In this document: positions 9,705 through 22,128 of the stretch, piece by piece | How positions within the stretch are numbered: position 1 is the stretch's first letter | How the letters are laid out: each line of letters starts with the position of its first letter | NCBI GenBank assembly: GCA_936450465.1 | Contig: OW388297.1 | Coordinates: 28,786,387 to 28,850,386 of the forward strand | Length of the DNA stretch: 64,000 nucleotides | Direction of reading: 5' to 3' | From: Gibbula magus | Lineage: Eukaryota; Mollusca; Gastropoda; Trochida; Trochidae | Translations under genes and position numbers: made by a program | The notes under the pieces: generated by a model | The model's input: the letters and a program-made list of their open reading frames with translations, nothing else | What the model was told of the DNA's origin: nothing | Databases searched by the model: none

Positions 9705-10965
9705 CTAGGATTGACACGTCAATACTGCAGGTCTTCAAGATTCCCGCTTTGACCTCTGAGCATGTAACCTGTGCAAACAACGTTTTTGGACTTTGTACTT
9801 CTCAATAATAACTACGGGAACCCATTTGAAGCAATTTGTAAAAGCAGTGACAAAAAAAAAAAATTTGGGCTCAAAATTTGTTTGTGCTCAAACCATGATT
9901 TGTTGGTGTTTCATGGTGGCAGAAAGATGGCAAGACAGGAAAACACACTTTTGGAGTTTGTACCTCTCAATAAGAACTTAGGACACTGATTTGAATTTTT
10001 TTTTAACACCAGGAAAAAAAAAACGCGTTTTGCTCCGATTCGAGTCAAACCTTGATTTTTCTGATGCTGGCGGGATTAGAAAGTTGAGAAATCCAGGTTG
10101 CGCTCTGGCCTCCATATATATATGGCATTGATGCAGACAGGCAGGCTTCACTTGGTCGTTTTCTTGTGTCTATCGATTGAATCAATTCGTCAGCTTTTAT
10201 ATGAGCTATCAAACGTGATTCTATCTTCAGTAGTTTTCGAACAAAAATTCTCCAAAGAAAATACCGCTAAAAATCGCAAATGTGTTCATGTCGACGTTGT
10301 GCTTTAACGATCAATTTTTACATCATCACATACTGAAGTGGAATTGTTAAACCACAACTTGTGAACAGATTGCAAGAAACAGAATTTGAATCAGAGTTTT
10401 CCTTAGCGAGTTATGACCCTTTGAACATAGAGCCGAAAAACGCACTTTTTAAAAATGACCATGTTCAAGGACAGATTATTAAAGTTCTAGGTGGAAATTC
10501 GAAAATCGGGCTTCTACAGGCCCTCTGACATTTATTTGGCTTTCACATGAGCTATCGCATATAGCTGTATGTGTTGCCGTTATTTAGAAGAAGATTTTCA
10601 AAGACGCGTACCCTAAAACTCGCGAAAGTTCACGAAATTTTCAGGTTTTTCGAAATAGCAAAAAATCTATTTATACGGCCGAGAACCGCTACAGGCCTAA
10701 TCGATGGGGAAAGTTGTTGCCCACGTTTTGGTGAAAGTTTTGTGAAATTATCTTGATTAGTTCTTGAGCTATTAAGGTTTGAAGTTTCAACTTCAAGGGG
10801 GAATAACTCAAGAAAGAAGTCGAAATTCAAAAATCGGGCTCCGTTATGAGCTAAGTTGGGTCACAGGCTATCACCCCTGACATTTTCAGAAAAATCAGTC
10901 CAGCCGTTATTTCAGAACTCGTCGGACAAAATCGGTACAAATAATAATAATAATAATAATAATAA
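9705..10965 (+). mobile_element. Family 1 module 5, chimeric, with unique insert
   Basis: The head is ATTGACACGTCAAT (9710-9723), with the perfect centre broken to AC, and the arm reads CAGGTCTTCAAGA. From about 9755 to 10190 the sequence matches no other module. After that the usual order resumes (ATGAGCTATCAAACGTG at about 10201, one core unit from about 10507, tail, long TAA run). The last 26 bases (10940-10965) are one of the longest (TAA)n tracts of the window. Confidence 0.6.
9755..10190 (+). other. Segment unique within the window, possible captured DNA
   Basis: This replaces the normal block A start of module 5. It contains two diverged halves about 168 bp apart: TTTTGGACTTTGTACTTCTC at 9783 and TTTTGGAGTTTGTACCTCTC near 9951, each followed by TCAAACC[AT]TGATTTTT-like text and an AGAAAG end. 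It also has two poly-A runs and a palindrome CCATATATATATGG at 10112-10125. No coding sequence is recognisable. It may be host sequence picked up by the element or a remnant of another repeat. Confidence 0.45.
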
Positions 10966-12454
10966 CTAGGATTGACACGTCAATACTTAGGTCTTCAAGA
11001 CTTCTGCTTGACCTAGAACTCCATGTTGGACTTAGGGTTATTCGTCTGTTTCTCCTCTTTAAAATGAGCTATCAAACATGTCCCTATCTTCAGTAGTTTT
11101 TTTACAAAAATTCTCCAAAGAAGGTACCCCTCTGAAAACGGAAAAATCACATATTAATGGACCCCTACATTACATTTCTCACGATTAAGACAAAATGGTT
11201 AATATTTCCATACTAAGGTGCAACATAGAAAATGTTGTGCTTTAATTTCCACTTAAGAAGATGCAATGATCATTTAGATTGCATACATAATTAATGCGTT
11301 ATGCTGTTCTGAATATTCAAGAAAATACTCAAAAATGCTTAAATTTGGACCCCTAGACATCGCTTGCGATGTTCGAGGCTTAACTATCAACTTTTTGATG
11401 AAAGCGGTCAACTTAAAAGTTGTTCTTCTTGAAATTGTTCATAAGAAGGTGTATGCAAAATTTCAATAGCGTAAGAAGTTAAGCAGTAATGATCCTTTAA
11501 ACATGGCTGAAAATGGCGAGTTCTGAAAAATGGCAATCTTCTATGACTTGTCACACATAAACTATGACAGAAAAATGTTTGAAATTTATTTACCTTAATA
11601 AAGGACATCTCTCCTTCACGATGATATATTAAACATAATTGTATCTTCAGTGGTTTACAATGGAAAATTCTACAAAGAAAGTACCCCTCGAAAAGTCTCA
11701 AAATCCCAAAATTTTACATTTTTGGAAATACGTCCAAATTGTGTCGATACTATCAACTTTTACATGATAATGATATATTGCGGAATTGTTTAACTAGTTA
11801 TATGGAAGAGATAGCAATAAGTAACTTTGACATAAGTTAAGATGTAACAGAGTTATGCCCCTTTGAACATATAGCCTAAAAACGCTCTTTTAAAAAAAGG
11901 TCCATATTCAAGGGCATATTCCTGAAATTCGAGGACGAAATTTAAAATTCTTTCATGATCACTTTTTTTTACTTTCAATTAGCTTTGAGATGAGCTATCA
12001 CACATAGCTGTATGTATTGTCGTGATTTAGGAGAAGATTTTTAAAGACGCGTACCCTGAAAACCGCGAAAGTTCACAAAATTTTCAGTTTTTTCGAAATA
12101 GCAAAAAATCTATTATTACGGCCGAAAACCGCCATAGGCCTAATCGATGGGGAATGTTTGTGCCCACATTTTGGTGAAAGTTTTATTAAAATATCTTGAT
12201 TAGATTTCGAGCTATTGAGGTTTAAAGTTTTGACTTCAAGGGGAGATAACTCAAAAAAAAAGTCGAAAATCAAAATTCGGCCGACGTACAAGGCTAGTTT
12301 TTGTTACAGGCTATTATCCCTGAAAATTTCGTGCAAATCGATTCAGCCGTTACTTCAGAATCGCGCGCACAAAAAACGTACAAATAATAATAATAAGAAA
12401 GAAAAAACCGGATAATAACAATAGGTCTTCCAGACATTCGTCTTGAAGACCTAA
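10966..12454 (+). mobile_element. Family 1 module 6 (L type)
   Basis: The head is ATTGACACGTCAAT at 10971-10984. Block B contains a 97-codon minus-strand open frame (11408-11701) that recurs in other L modules. There is one core unit (about 11950-12270), and the tail has GTTACTTCAGAATCG and a short TAA run. One 3' hairpin follows at 12423-12452. It shares block B with modules 9, 28, 31, 33 and 37. Confidence 0.6.
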
Positions 12455-13721
12455 CTAGGACTGCCATGGCAGTACTGACGGTCTTCAGACTGCTGCATTG
12501 TAGCCAGAGCAATCTTTCCTTCTAGTCCACGTTTTACATAATGTTGAAGAGATCAGATATTTCCGCTAGCTCCTGACAAGGTGCATGTAGCCAAAAGCAG
12601 ACCAGGCTGTAGAACGTTGGAAATGTTGAAAAATAAAAATGTTACCCCTGCAAAGAATATTATAAGCTTTATTTATTTGTAGGCAAGGTCATTGTGTATC
12701 TTTTAAAACAAGTTGCAAATCTCTAAGTTGATATTTAGAAAAGATACAATGAAAATAGTGAAAAGATGCAAGGTTCCTGCAACCTCTTGCCAAGGAGCAT
12801 GCTTCCAAAAGCAGACCTTCGAAGGGAAACAAAGGAAATGCGTTATACTATAGAAACCACGTGACCTACGATTTCGTCATGATTTACTTTTTTTGTCACA
12901 AGGACATAAGCTATCGTTTGAACAAAATTGCAAGTCGCTAGTGCTATTTTGAAAATTTTGCCCATGTTAAAAATCTATTTTGTGAAAAATGACGATTTTT
13001 CGACATTTCTACAGACCGGAAATGACTGTACGCATGCTATTTTATTATTGATTCTTGTACACGACAAATGTATCTTCGATCCCTGAAAGAATCATAAAGT
13101 TCCCGGCTTAAATGTCCGAGTAATCTGCCCTTGAAGTTTGCACTTTTTAACTTTTTTTCATTTTCAGACATTTTTGAATGGGCACTGTGAAATAAATAGA
13201 TCGATTTTGCAAAATCTGGTTCATATCGTTTTTAGTACAATGCACCAGCTACATTATGTGAAAGTTTCAGCTCTGTAATACCAGTATTTTCAGAGGAGAA
13301 GATTTTTTAAGATTGGTAGTGTCGGAAAGGCTGAAAATGCACAAATATGCACTAAAATCAAAATGGCGGCTTAGTCACGTGCTGTACAAGTTTTTCATGA
13401 TTGACTTTTTTTCTTGATAGATGATTGTGCATCTTTTGGAACAAGTTGAAAGTCTCTAAGTACATTTTGAAAAAAATTCCCATGTTAAAAATCGAAATTT
13501 AAAGGAGCTGTAGCATACAAATGAAAGCCGGAAGTCAGAATTTTTTTTGATATGTATCAATTTCAGCCCAGAGGCTATCATGCCTGAAAGTTTCATGTAA
13601 TTAGCGTAAGTAGTTTAGGCTGTACAGTGGCCACAAAATTAACACAAATAAAAAGTATAATAATAATAAGGAAAATCGGATAATAACAATAGGTCTTTCA
13701 GACTAAAGTCTGAAGACCTAA
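12455..13721 (+). mobile_element. Family 1-like module 7 (CACGTG-monomer body)
   Basis: The head hairpin is ACTGCC-AT-GGCAGT (12460-12473), a compensated variant of the common head. The arm reads GGTCTTCAGAC, without the extra A of other modules, and its 3' hairpin (13691-13719) ends GTCTGAAGACCT, the exact complement of that arm. The body is built from CACGTG monomers (12857, 13375) with ACTGTACGC and TGATTTACTTTTT phrases, which are otherwise seen in family 2 elements and the flanks. It therefore combines family 1 type ends with a family 2 type body. Confidence 0.6.
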
Positions 13722-15415
13722 CTAGGACTGCCGCGGCAGTACTTAGGTCTTCAGACTTCTGTTTGACCTTCACCTCCATGTTTGATCGAAGAATGTCACT
13801 GATACTGTTCTGCCAAAACTACTAATGTTACATGTATCCCCCCTCATACCAGCAAAACTTTGAAAATTCCCAACTTATATTATTAATCAAAATATCAAGA
13901 AAACCACGTGACCTTCATATTCGCCATGATTTACTTTTTGTTTTTATTTGTACTGTGTTTTTATTTGTACTGTGCATCTTAAAAAAAAATTAAGTCTCTA
14001 GGTTGATATTAAAATTTGCCCTTTCCAACGAATTTATCAGCTTTATGTTTTTATAGAACCGGTATACTGTCAATCTTTTACAACAAGTTGGTAATCTGTA
14101 AGTGGATTTTTAAAAATAATACTATACAATAAGACAGTCTCTAGTTCCATTTGGAAATTTTACCCTTGTTTAAAATAAAAAATTGGTTTTAAAATCTTTC
14201 ACCGATGCCTGCAGTGTCCCAAGGTGCATGCAGCCATAAGCAGACCAAGCGTCAAAAGGAAGGAAATGTTGAATTTTAAATGTTTGTAAACTACTACGAA
14301 TACATCAGCATTATTTATTTGCATGAAATACTATTGTGATTATTTTAAAACAAGTTGCATGTATTTAAGTAGATATTTAGAAACAATACGATGACAATTA
14401 CACTAAACAGATGAGATGCCAGGTTCCCGCAACCTCTTGCCAAGGAGCATGCCAAAGGCAGGGCTTCCAAGTGAACCGATGAAAAAACATTATAATACAG
14501 AAAATGTAAATGGCGGCTAAACCATGTGAGCTTCGAAGTCGTCATGATTTACAATTTTGGTCACAACAATATAAGCTATCGTTTAAATCAAGTTGCAAGT
14601 CTGTAGGTCAATTTTTTTAATTTTGCCCATGTTAAAAATTTACATTTTGAAAAATGTCATTTTTTCAAAACTTCTACCGACCGGAAATGACTGTACGCGA
14701 GCCATTTTATTATTGATTCTTATACAGGACATATGTATCTTCCTTCCCTGAAAAAATCATAATGTTCCAGTCCTAGGTTTTTTAGTTATACGCCCTTGAA
14801 GTTGGCATGTTTTCACTTTTTTCCAATTTCAGACAATTTTGAATGCTCACTTTGAAATAAGTATGACGATTTCGCATTTTCTGATTCGTATCGTTTTGAG
14901 TACAGTGCATCAGCTACATCCTGTAAAAGTTTCAGCTCTGTAGTGCCAGAATGTTCAGAGGAGAAGATTTTTGAAGATGGGTAGGGTCGAAAACGCTGAA
15001 AATTCACTAAAATCGAAATGGCGTCTACGTCACGTGACACACGACTTCGCCATGATTTACTTTTTCGTTCATAGTCGTATTTGGCATCTTTTAGAAAAAG
15101 TTTCAAGTCTCTAGATGCATTTTGAATTTTTTTCCCATGTTAAAATTCGAATTTTCGAAGGGCCGTAACTCTGAAACCGGAACCGGAAATCCGGATTTGT
15201 TTTCATCTGTATCAATTTCAGCCCAGAGACTATCATTCCTGTGAATTTCATGAAAATCGGGTCGCCCGTTTTTTCAGTACAGCCGTCACAAAAATCTCGG
15301 AAATAATAATAATAATAATCAGGATAATAACAGTAGGTCTCCCAGACTTTCGTCTGAAGACCTAATAATCAGGATAATAACAGTAGGTCTTCCAGACTTT
15401 CGTCTGAAGACCTAA
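13722..15415 (+). mobile_element. Family 1-like module 8 (CACGTG-monomer body)
   Basis: The head hairpin is ACTGCC-GC-GGCAGT (13727-13740) with the arm AGGTCTTCAGAC. Three CACGTG-type monomers follow (about 13903, a degraded one at 14521, and 15029 with a full GTCACGTGAC palindrome). The tail contains GACTATCATTCCTG. Two 3' hairpins (15335-15363 and 15385-15413, period 50) both end GTCTGAAGACC, matching this module's own arm. A 97-codon minus-strand open frame (14813-15106) is probably incidental. Confidence 0.6.
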
Positions 15416-17008
15416 CTAGGATTGACGCGTCAATACTTAGGTCTTCAAGACTTCTACTTGACCTAGAACTCCATGTTGGACTTAGGGTTATTCGTCTGTT
15501 TCTCCGCTTTAAAATGAGCTATCAAACATGTCTCTATCTTCAGTAGTTTTTTTTACAAAAATTCTCCAAAGAAGGTACCCCTCTGAAAACGGAAAAATCA
15601 CATATTAATGGACCCCTACATTACATTTCTCACGATTAAGACAAAATGGTTAATATTTCCATACTAAGGTGTCACATAGAAAATGTTGCGCTTTAATTTC
15701 CACTGAAGAAGATGCAATCATCATTTAGATTGCATACATAATTAATGCGTTATGCTGTTCTGAATATTCAAGAAAATAGTCAAAAATGCTTAAATTTGGA
15801 CCCCTAGACATCGCTTGCGATGTTCGAGGCTTAACTATCAACTTTTTGATGAAAGCGGTCAACATAAAAGTTGTTCTTCTTGAAATTGTGCATACGTAGG
15901 TGTATGTCAAATTTCAATAGCATAAGAAGTTAAGCAGTTATGAACCTTTCAACTTTGTTGAAAATAGCGAGTTCTGAAAAATAGCAATCTTCTATGACTT
16001 GTCACACATAAACTATGACAGAAAAATGTTTGAAATTTATTTACCTTAATAAAGGACATCTCTACTTCAGGATTATATATTAAACATAATTGTATCTTCA
16101 GTGGTTTACAATGGAAAATTCTACAAAGAAAGTACCCCTCGAAAAGTCTCAAAATCCCAAATTTTTACATTTTTGGAAATACGTCCAAATTGTGTCGATA
16201 CTATCAACTTTTACATGATAATGATATATTGTGGAATGGTTTAACTAGTTATATGGAAGAGATAGCAATAAGTAACTTTGACATAAGTTCATTTGTAACA
16301 GAGTTATGCCCCTTTAAACATATAGCCTAAAAACGCTCTTTTAAAAAAAGGTCCATATTCAAGGGCATATTCCTGAAATTCGAGGACGAAATTCAAAATT
16401 CGGAAAAGATCATGTTCTTGTACATTCATTTAGCTTTCAGATGAGCTATCACACATAGCTGTATGTATTGCCGTGATTTAGGAGAAGATTTTTGAAGACG
16501 CGTACCCTTAAAACCGCGAAAGTTGACAACATTTTCAGTTTTTTCGAAATAGCAAAAAATTTATTCACACGGCCGAAAACCGCTATAGGCCTGATCGATA
16601 GGGAATGTTGTTGCCCACATTTTGGTGAAAGTTTTATGAAAATATCTTGATTAGATTTCGAGCTATTAAGGTTTAAAGTTTTGACTTCAAGGGGAGATAA
16701 CTCAAGACAGAAGTCGAAAATCAAAATTCGGCCGACGTACAAGGCTAGTTTTTGTTACAGGCTATCATTCCTGAAAATTTCATGCAAATCGGTTCAGCCG
16801 TTACTTCAGAATCCGTGCCACAAAAAACGTACAAATAATAATAAGAAAAAAAACCGGATAATAACAATAGGTCTTCCAGACATTCGTCTTGAAGACCTAA
16901 TAATAAGAAACACGATAGGAACAATAGGTCTTCAGACATTCGTCTTGAAGACCTAATAAGAAACACGATAGGAACAATAGGTCTTCAGACTTTGTCTTGA
17001 AGACCTAA
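15416..17008 (+). mobile_element. Family 1 module 9 (L type) with three 3' hairpins
   Basis: The head is at 15421-15434. Block B is close to module 6 but its 97-codon minus-strand frame is broken (only 15949-16152 stays open). There is one core unit at about 16390-16720. Three hairpins follow: 16869-16898 (preceded by GGATAATAACAAT), 16926-16954 and 16979-17006 (each preceded by AAACACGATAGGAACAAT). Confidence 0.6.
16869..17006 (+). repeat. Three family 1 3' hairpins (module 9 end)
   Basis: Stems lie at 16869-16898, 16926-16954 and 16979-17006. Loop sequences drift from CATTCG through CATTCG to CTTTG along the array, and the lead switches from GGATAATAACAAT to CGATAGGAACAAT after the first hairpin. 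Confidence 0.75.
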
Positions 17009-18237
17009 CTAGGATTGACGCGTCAATACTTAGGTCTTCAAGACTTCTGCTTGACATTGAACTCCATGCTGGACTCCCGGTTATTCGCCAGTTAGTATGC
17101 TTTAAAATGAGCTATCAAACATGTATCTATCTTCAGTAGTTATTTTACAAAAATTCTCCAAAGACAATGACCCTCTTTAAATGTAACAATTGATTATTAA
17201 TGGACCCCTACATGATCTTTCTCACGATTAAGACAAAATGGTTAATATTTTCATACAAAGGTGTCACATAGACAAACTTGTGGTTTAATTTCCACTAAAT
17301 TAGATGTAACCAACTCTCCCTTTGAACATACAGTAGAAATACACACTTTTAAAAAATGACCATGTTCAAGGACATATTTTCAAAAATTTAGGAAGAAATT
17401 CAAAATTCGGCGAAAACAGTCCTCTCAGGAATTCGTTTATCTTCAAAATGAGCTATCACACATAGCTGTATGTGTTGCCGTGAATTAGGAGAAGACTTTC
17501 AAAGACGCGTACCCTCAAAACCGCGAAAGTTCAAAAAATTTTCAGTTTTATCGAAATAGCAAAAAATCTATTATTACGGCCGAAAACAGCTATAGGCCTT
17601 ATCGATGGAGAATGTTGTTGCCCACATAGTGGTGAAAGTTTTGTGCAAATATATTGATTAGTTTTCGAGATATTAAGGTATAAAGTTTTAACTTCAAGGG
17701 GAGATAACTCGCGAAAGAAGTCGAAAATGAAAAATCGGCCACAACAGTCCTCTCAGGAATTCATTTATCTTTAAAATGAGCTATCACACATAGCTGTATG
17801 TATTGCCGTGAATGAGGAGAAGATTTTCAAAGACGGGTACCCTCAAAACCGCGAAAGTTCACAAAATTTTCAGTTTTTTCGAAATAGCACAAAATCTATA
17901 TATACGGCCGAAAAAATGACATTAACCTTTTTGATAGGGAATGTTGTTGCGCACATTTTGGTGAAAGTTTTATGAAAATATCTTGATAAGTTTTCGAGAT
18001 ATTGAGGTTTGAAGTTTCAACTTCAAGGGGAGATAACTCAAGAACTAGGTCGAAATTCGAAAATCTGGCTCGTGCATTTCAAGATATTGTCACAAGCTAT
18101 CATCCCTGAAAGTTTGAAGAAAATCGGCCAAGCCGTTACTGCTGGAGCGAACGCACAAGAAATCTGCAAAGAATAATAATAATAATAAGAAACACGATAG
18201 GAACAATAGGTCTTCAGACTTTGTCTTGAAGACCTAA
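17009..18237 (+). mobile_element. Family 1 module 10 (S type)
   Basis: The head is at 17014-17027. The head region matches module 1. Two core units start at 17408 and 17736, with an internal-class unit followed by a terminal-class unit. One hairpin lies at 18208-18235. The tail reads AAATCGGCCAAGCCG, a variant shared with modules 11, 15 and 18. Confidence 0.65.
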
Positions 18238-19466
18238 CTAGGATTGACGCGTCAATACTTAGGTCTTCAAGACTTCCGCTTGACCTAGAACTCCATGTTG
18301 GACTTAGGGTTATTCGTCTGTTTCTCCGCTTTAAAATGAGCTATCAAACATGTCTCTATCTTCAGTAGTTATTTTACAAAAATTATCCAAAGACAATGAC
18401 CCTCTGAAAATGGAACAATCGCTTATTAATGGACCCCTACATGACCTTTCTCACAATTAAGACAAAATGGTTAATATTTTCATACTAAGTTGCAACATAG
18501 AAAGTATTGTGCTTTAATTTCCATTTAAGTAGATGTAACCAACTCTCCCTTTGAACATACAGTAGAAGAACACTCTTTCAAAAAATGACCATGTTCAAAG
18601 GACATATTTTTTAAATTTTAGGAAGAAATTCAAAATTCGGCCACAACAGTCCTCTCAGGAGTTCATTTATCTTCAAAATGAGCTATCACACATAGCTGTA
18701 TGTATTGCCGTGAATTAGGAGAAGACTTTTAAAGACGCGTACCCTCAAAAACGCGAAAGTTAAAAAAAATTCAGTTTTATCGAAATAGCAAAAAATCTAT
18801 TATTACGGCTGAAAATCGCTATAGGCTAAATCGATGCGGAATGTTGTTGCCCACATATTGGTGAAAGTTTTGTGCAAATATATTGATTAGTTTTCGAGAT
18901 ATTAAGGTATAAAGTTTCAACTTCAAGGGGAGATAACTCGCGAAAGAAGTCGAAAATGAAAAATCGGCCACAACAGTCCTCTCAGGAATTCATTTATCTT
19001 TAAAATGAGCTATCACACATAGCTGTATGTATTGCCGTGAATGAGGAGAAGATTTTCAAAGACGGGTACCCTCAAAACCGCGAAAGTTCACAAAATTTTC
19101 AGTTTTTTCGAAATAGCACAAAATCTATATATACGGCCGAAAAAATGACATTAACCTTTTTGATAGGGAATGTTGTTGCGCACATTTTGGTGAAAGTTTT
19201 ATGAAAATATCTTGATAAGTTTTCGAGATATTGAGGTTTGAAGTTTCAACTTCAAGGGGAGATAACTCAAGAACTAGGTCGAAATTCGAAAATCTGGCTC
19301 GTGCATTTCAAGATATTGTCACAAGCTATCATCCCTGAAAGTTTGAAGAAAATCGGCCAAGCCGTTACTGCTGGAGCGAACGCACAAGAAATCTGCAAAG
19401 AATAATAATAATAATAAGAAACACGATAGGAACAATAGGTCTTCAGACTTTGTCTTGAAGACCTAA
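18238..19466 (+). mobile_element. Family 1 module 11 (S type), 1,229 bp
   Basis: The head is at 18243-18256, core units at 18638 and 18965, and one 3' hairpin at 19437-19464. Its first roughly 760 bp are essentially identical by eye to module 12, which follows exactly 1,229 bp later, including shared slips such as TTCAAAGGACATATTTTTT. Modules 16 and 19 share the same block A. Confidence 0.65.
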
Positions 19467-20643
19467 CTAGGATTGACGCGTCAATACTTAGGTCTTCAAG
19501 ACTTCCGCTTGACCTAGAACTCCATGTTGGACTTAGGGTTATTCGTCTGTTTCTCCGCTTTAAAATGAGCTATCAAACATGTCTCTATCTTCAGTAGTTA
19601 TTTTACAAAAATTATCCAAAGACAATGACCCTCTGAAAATGGAACAATCGCTTATTAATGGACCCCTACATGACCTTTCTCACAATTAAGACAAAATGGT
19701 TAATATTTTCATACTAAGTTGCAACATAGAAAGTATTGTGCTTTAATTTCCATTTAAGTAGATGTAACCAACTCTCCCTTTGAACATACAGTAGAAGAAC
19801 ACTCTTTCAAAAAATGACCATGTTCAAAGGACATATTTTTTAAATTTTAGGAAGAAATTCAAAATTCGGCCACAACAGTCCTCTCAGGAGTTCATTTATC
19901 TTCAAAATGAGCTATCACACATAGCTGTATGTATTGCCGTGAATTAGGAGAAGACTTTTAAAGACGCGTACCCTCAAAAACGCGAAAGTTAAAAAAAATT
20001 CAGTTTTATCGAAATAGCAAAAAATCTATTATTACGGCTGAAAATCGCTATAGGCTAAATCGATGCGGAATGTTGTTGCCCACATATTGGTGAAAGTTTT
20101 GTGCAAATATATTGATTAGTTTTCGAGATATTAAGGTATAAAGTTTCAACTTCAAGGGGAGATAACTCGCGAAAGAAGTCGAAAATGAAAAATCGGCCAC
20201 AACAGTCCTCTCAGGAATTCATTTATCTTTAAAATAAGCTATCACACATAGCTGTATGTATTGCCGTGATTTAGGAGAAGATTTTCAAAGACACGTACCC
20301 TCAAAACCGCGAAAGTTCACCAAAAATTCAGTTTTTTCGAAATAGCAAGAAATCTATATATACGGCCGAAAGAATGACATTAACTTTTTTTGTGGGGAAT
20401 GTTGTTGCGCACATTTTGGTGAAAGTTTTAAGAAAATATATTGATTAGTATTCGAGTTATGAAGGTTTAAAGTTTTAACTTCAAGGGGAGATAACTCAAG
20501 AACTAGGTCGAAATTCGAAAATCTGGCTCGTGCATTTCAAGATATTGTCACAAGCTATCATCCCTGAAAGTTTGAAGAAAATCGGTCAAGCCGTTAATGC
20601 TGGAGCGAACGCACAATAAATCTGCAAAGAATAATAATAATAA
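19467..20643 (+). mobile_element. Family 1 module 12 (S type), mosaic
   Basis: The head is at 19472-19485. Up to about 20230 it copies module 11. From there the last core unit and tail instead match module 23 (shared AAAATAAGCTATC, CAAGAAATCTATATATACGG, AACTTTTTTTGTGGGG and CACAATAAATCTGC). The switch falls near the start of the second 328-bp unit (20194). No 3' hairpin follows. Confidence 0.6.
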
Positions 20644-22128
20644 CTAGGATTGACGCGTCAATACTTAGGTCTTCAAGACTTCTGCTTGACCTTGAACTCC
20701 ATGCTGGACTCTCGGTTATTCGCCAGTTATTATGCTTTAAAATGAGCTATCTAACATGTCTCTATCTTCAGTAGTTATTTTACAAAAATTATCCAAAGAC
20801 TATGACCATCTGAAAATGGAACAATCGCTTATTAATGGACCCCTACATGACCTTTCTCACAATTAAGACAAAATGGTTAATATTTTCATACTAAGTTGCA
20901 ACATAGAAAGTATTATGCTTTAATTTCCACTTAAGTAGATGTAACCAACTCTCCCTTTGAACATACAGTAGAAGAACACATTTTTAAAAAATGACCATGT
21001 TCAAGGACATATTTTTAAAATTTTAGGAAAAACAGTCAGGAGTTCATTTATCTTCAAAATGAGCTATCACACATAGCTGTATGTATTGCCGTGAATTAGG
21101 AGAAGACTTTTAAAGACGCGTACCCTCAAAACCACAAAAGTTCACAAAATTTTCAGTTTTTTTTGAAATAGCAAAAAATCTAATCGGGCGCTCCAAAACC
21201 GCTATAGGCTTAATCGATGCGGAATGTTGTTGCCCACATAGTGGTGAAAGTTTTGTGCAAATATATTGATTAGTTTTCGAGATATTAAGGTATAAAGTTT
21301 TAACTTCAAGGGGAGATAACTCGCGAAAGAAGTCGAAAATGAAAAATCGGCCACAACAGTCCTCTCAGGAATTCATTTATCTTTAAAATGAGCTATCACA
21401 CATAGCTGTAAGTATTGCCGTGAATTAGAAGAAGATTTTCAAAGACACGTACCCTCAAAACCGGGAAAGTACACACAATTTTCAGTTTTTTCGAAATAGC
21501 AAAAAATCTATCATTACGGCCGAAAACCAATATAGGCTTAATCGATGCGGAATGTTGTTGCGCACATATTGGTGAAAGTTTTGTGCAAATATATTGATTA
21601 GTTTTCGAGATATTAAGGTATAAAGTTTTAACTTCAAGGGGAGATAACTCGCGAAAGAAGTCGAAAATGAAAAATCGGCCACAACAGTCCTCTCAGGAAT
21701 TCATTTATCTTTAAAATGAGCTATCACACATAGCTGTATGTATTGCCGTGAATGAGGAGAAGATTTTCAAAGACGGGTACCCTCAAAACCGCGAAAGTTC
21801 ACAAAATTTTCAGTTTTTTCGAAATAGCACAAAATCTATTTATACGGCCGAAAAAATGACATGAACCTTTTTGATAGGGAATGTTGTTGCGCACATTTTG
21901 GTGAAAGTTTTAAGAAAATATCTTGATAAATTTTCGAGATATTGAGGTTTGAAGTTTCAACTTCAAGGGGAGATAACTCAAGAACTAGGTCGAAATTCAA
22001 AAATCTGGCTCGTGCATTTCAAGATATTGTCACAAGCTATCATCCCTGAAAGTTTGAAGAAAATCGGTCAAGCCGTTACTGCTGGAGCGAACGCACAAGA
22101 AATCTGCAAAGAATAATAATAATAATAA
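20644..22128 (+). mobile_element. Family 1 module 13 (S type, three units)
   Basis: The head is at 20649-20662. The first core unit has lost part of its start (GGAAAAACAGTCAGGAG near 21026) and carries TCTAATCGGGCGCTCC where other units read CTATTATTACGGCC, so it is damaged. The second and third units begin at about 21349 and 21677. The (TAA)n tract runs straight into module 14. Confidence 0.6.

Noticed and set aside
10940..10965. (TAA)n tracts as LINE or SINE tails
   Set aside because: No reverse transcriptase, no tRNA-like A/B boxes and no target-site duplications are evident. Hairpins and complementary head arms beyond the tract fit rolling-circle elements better.
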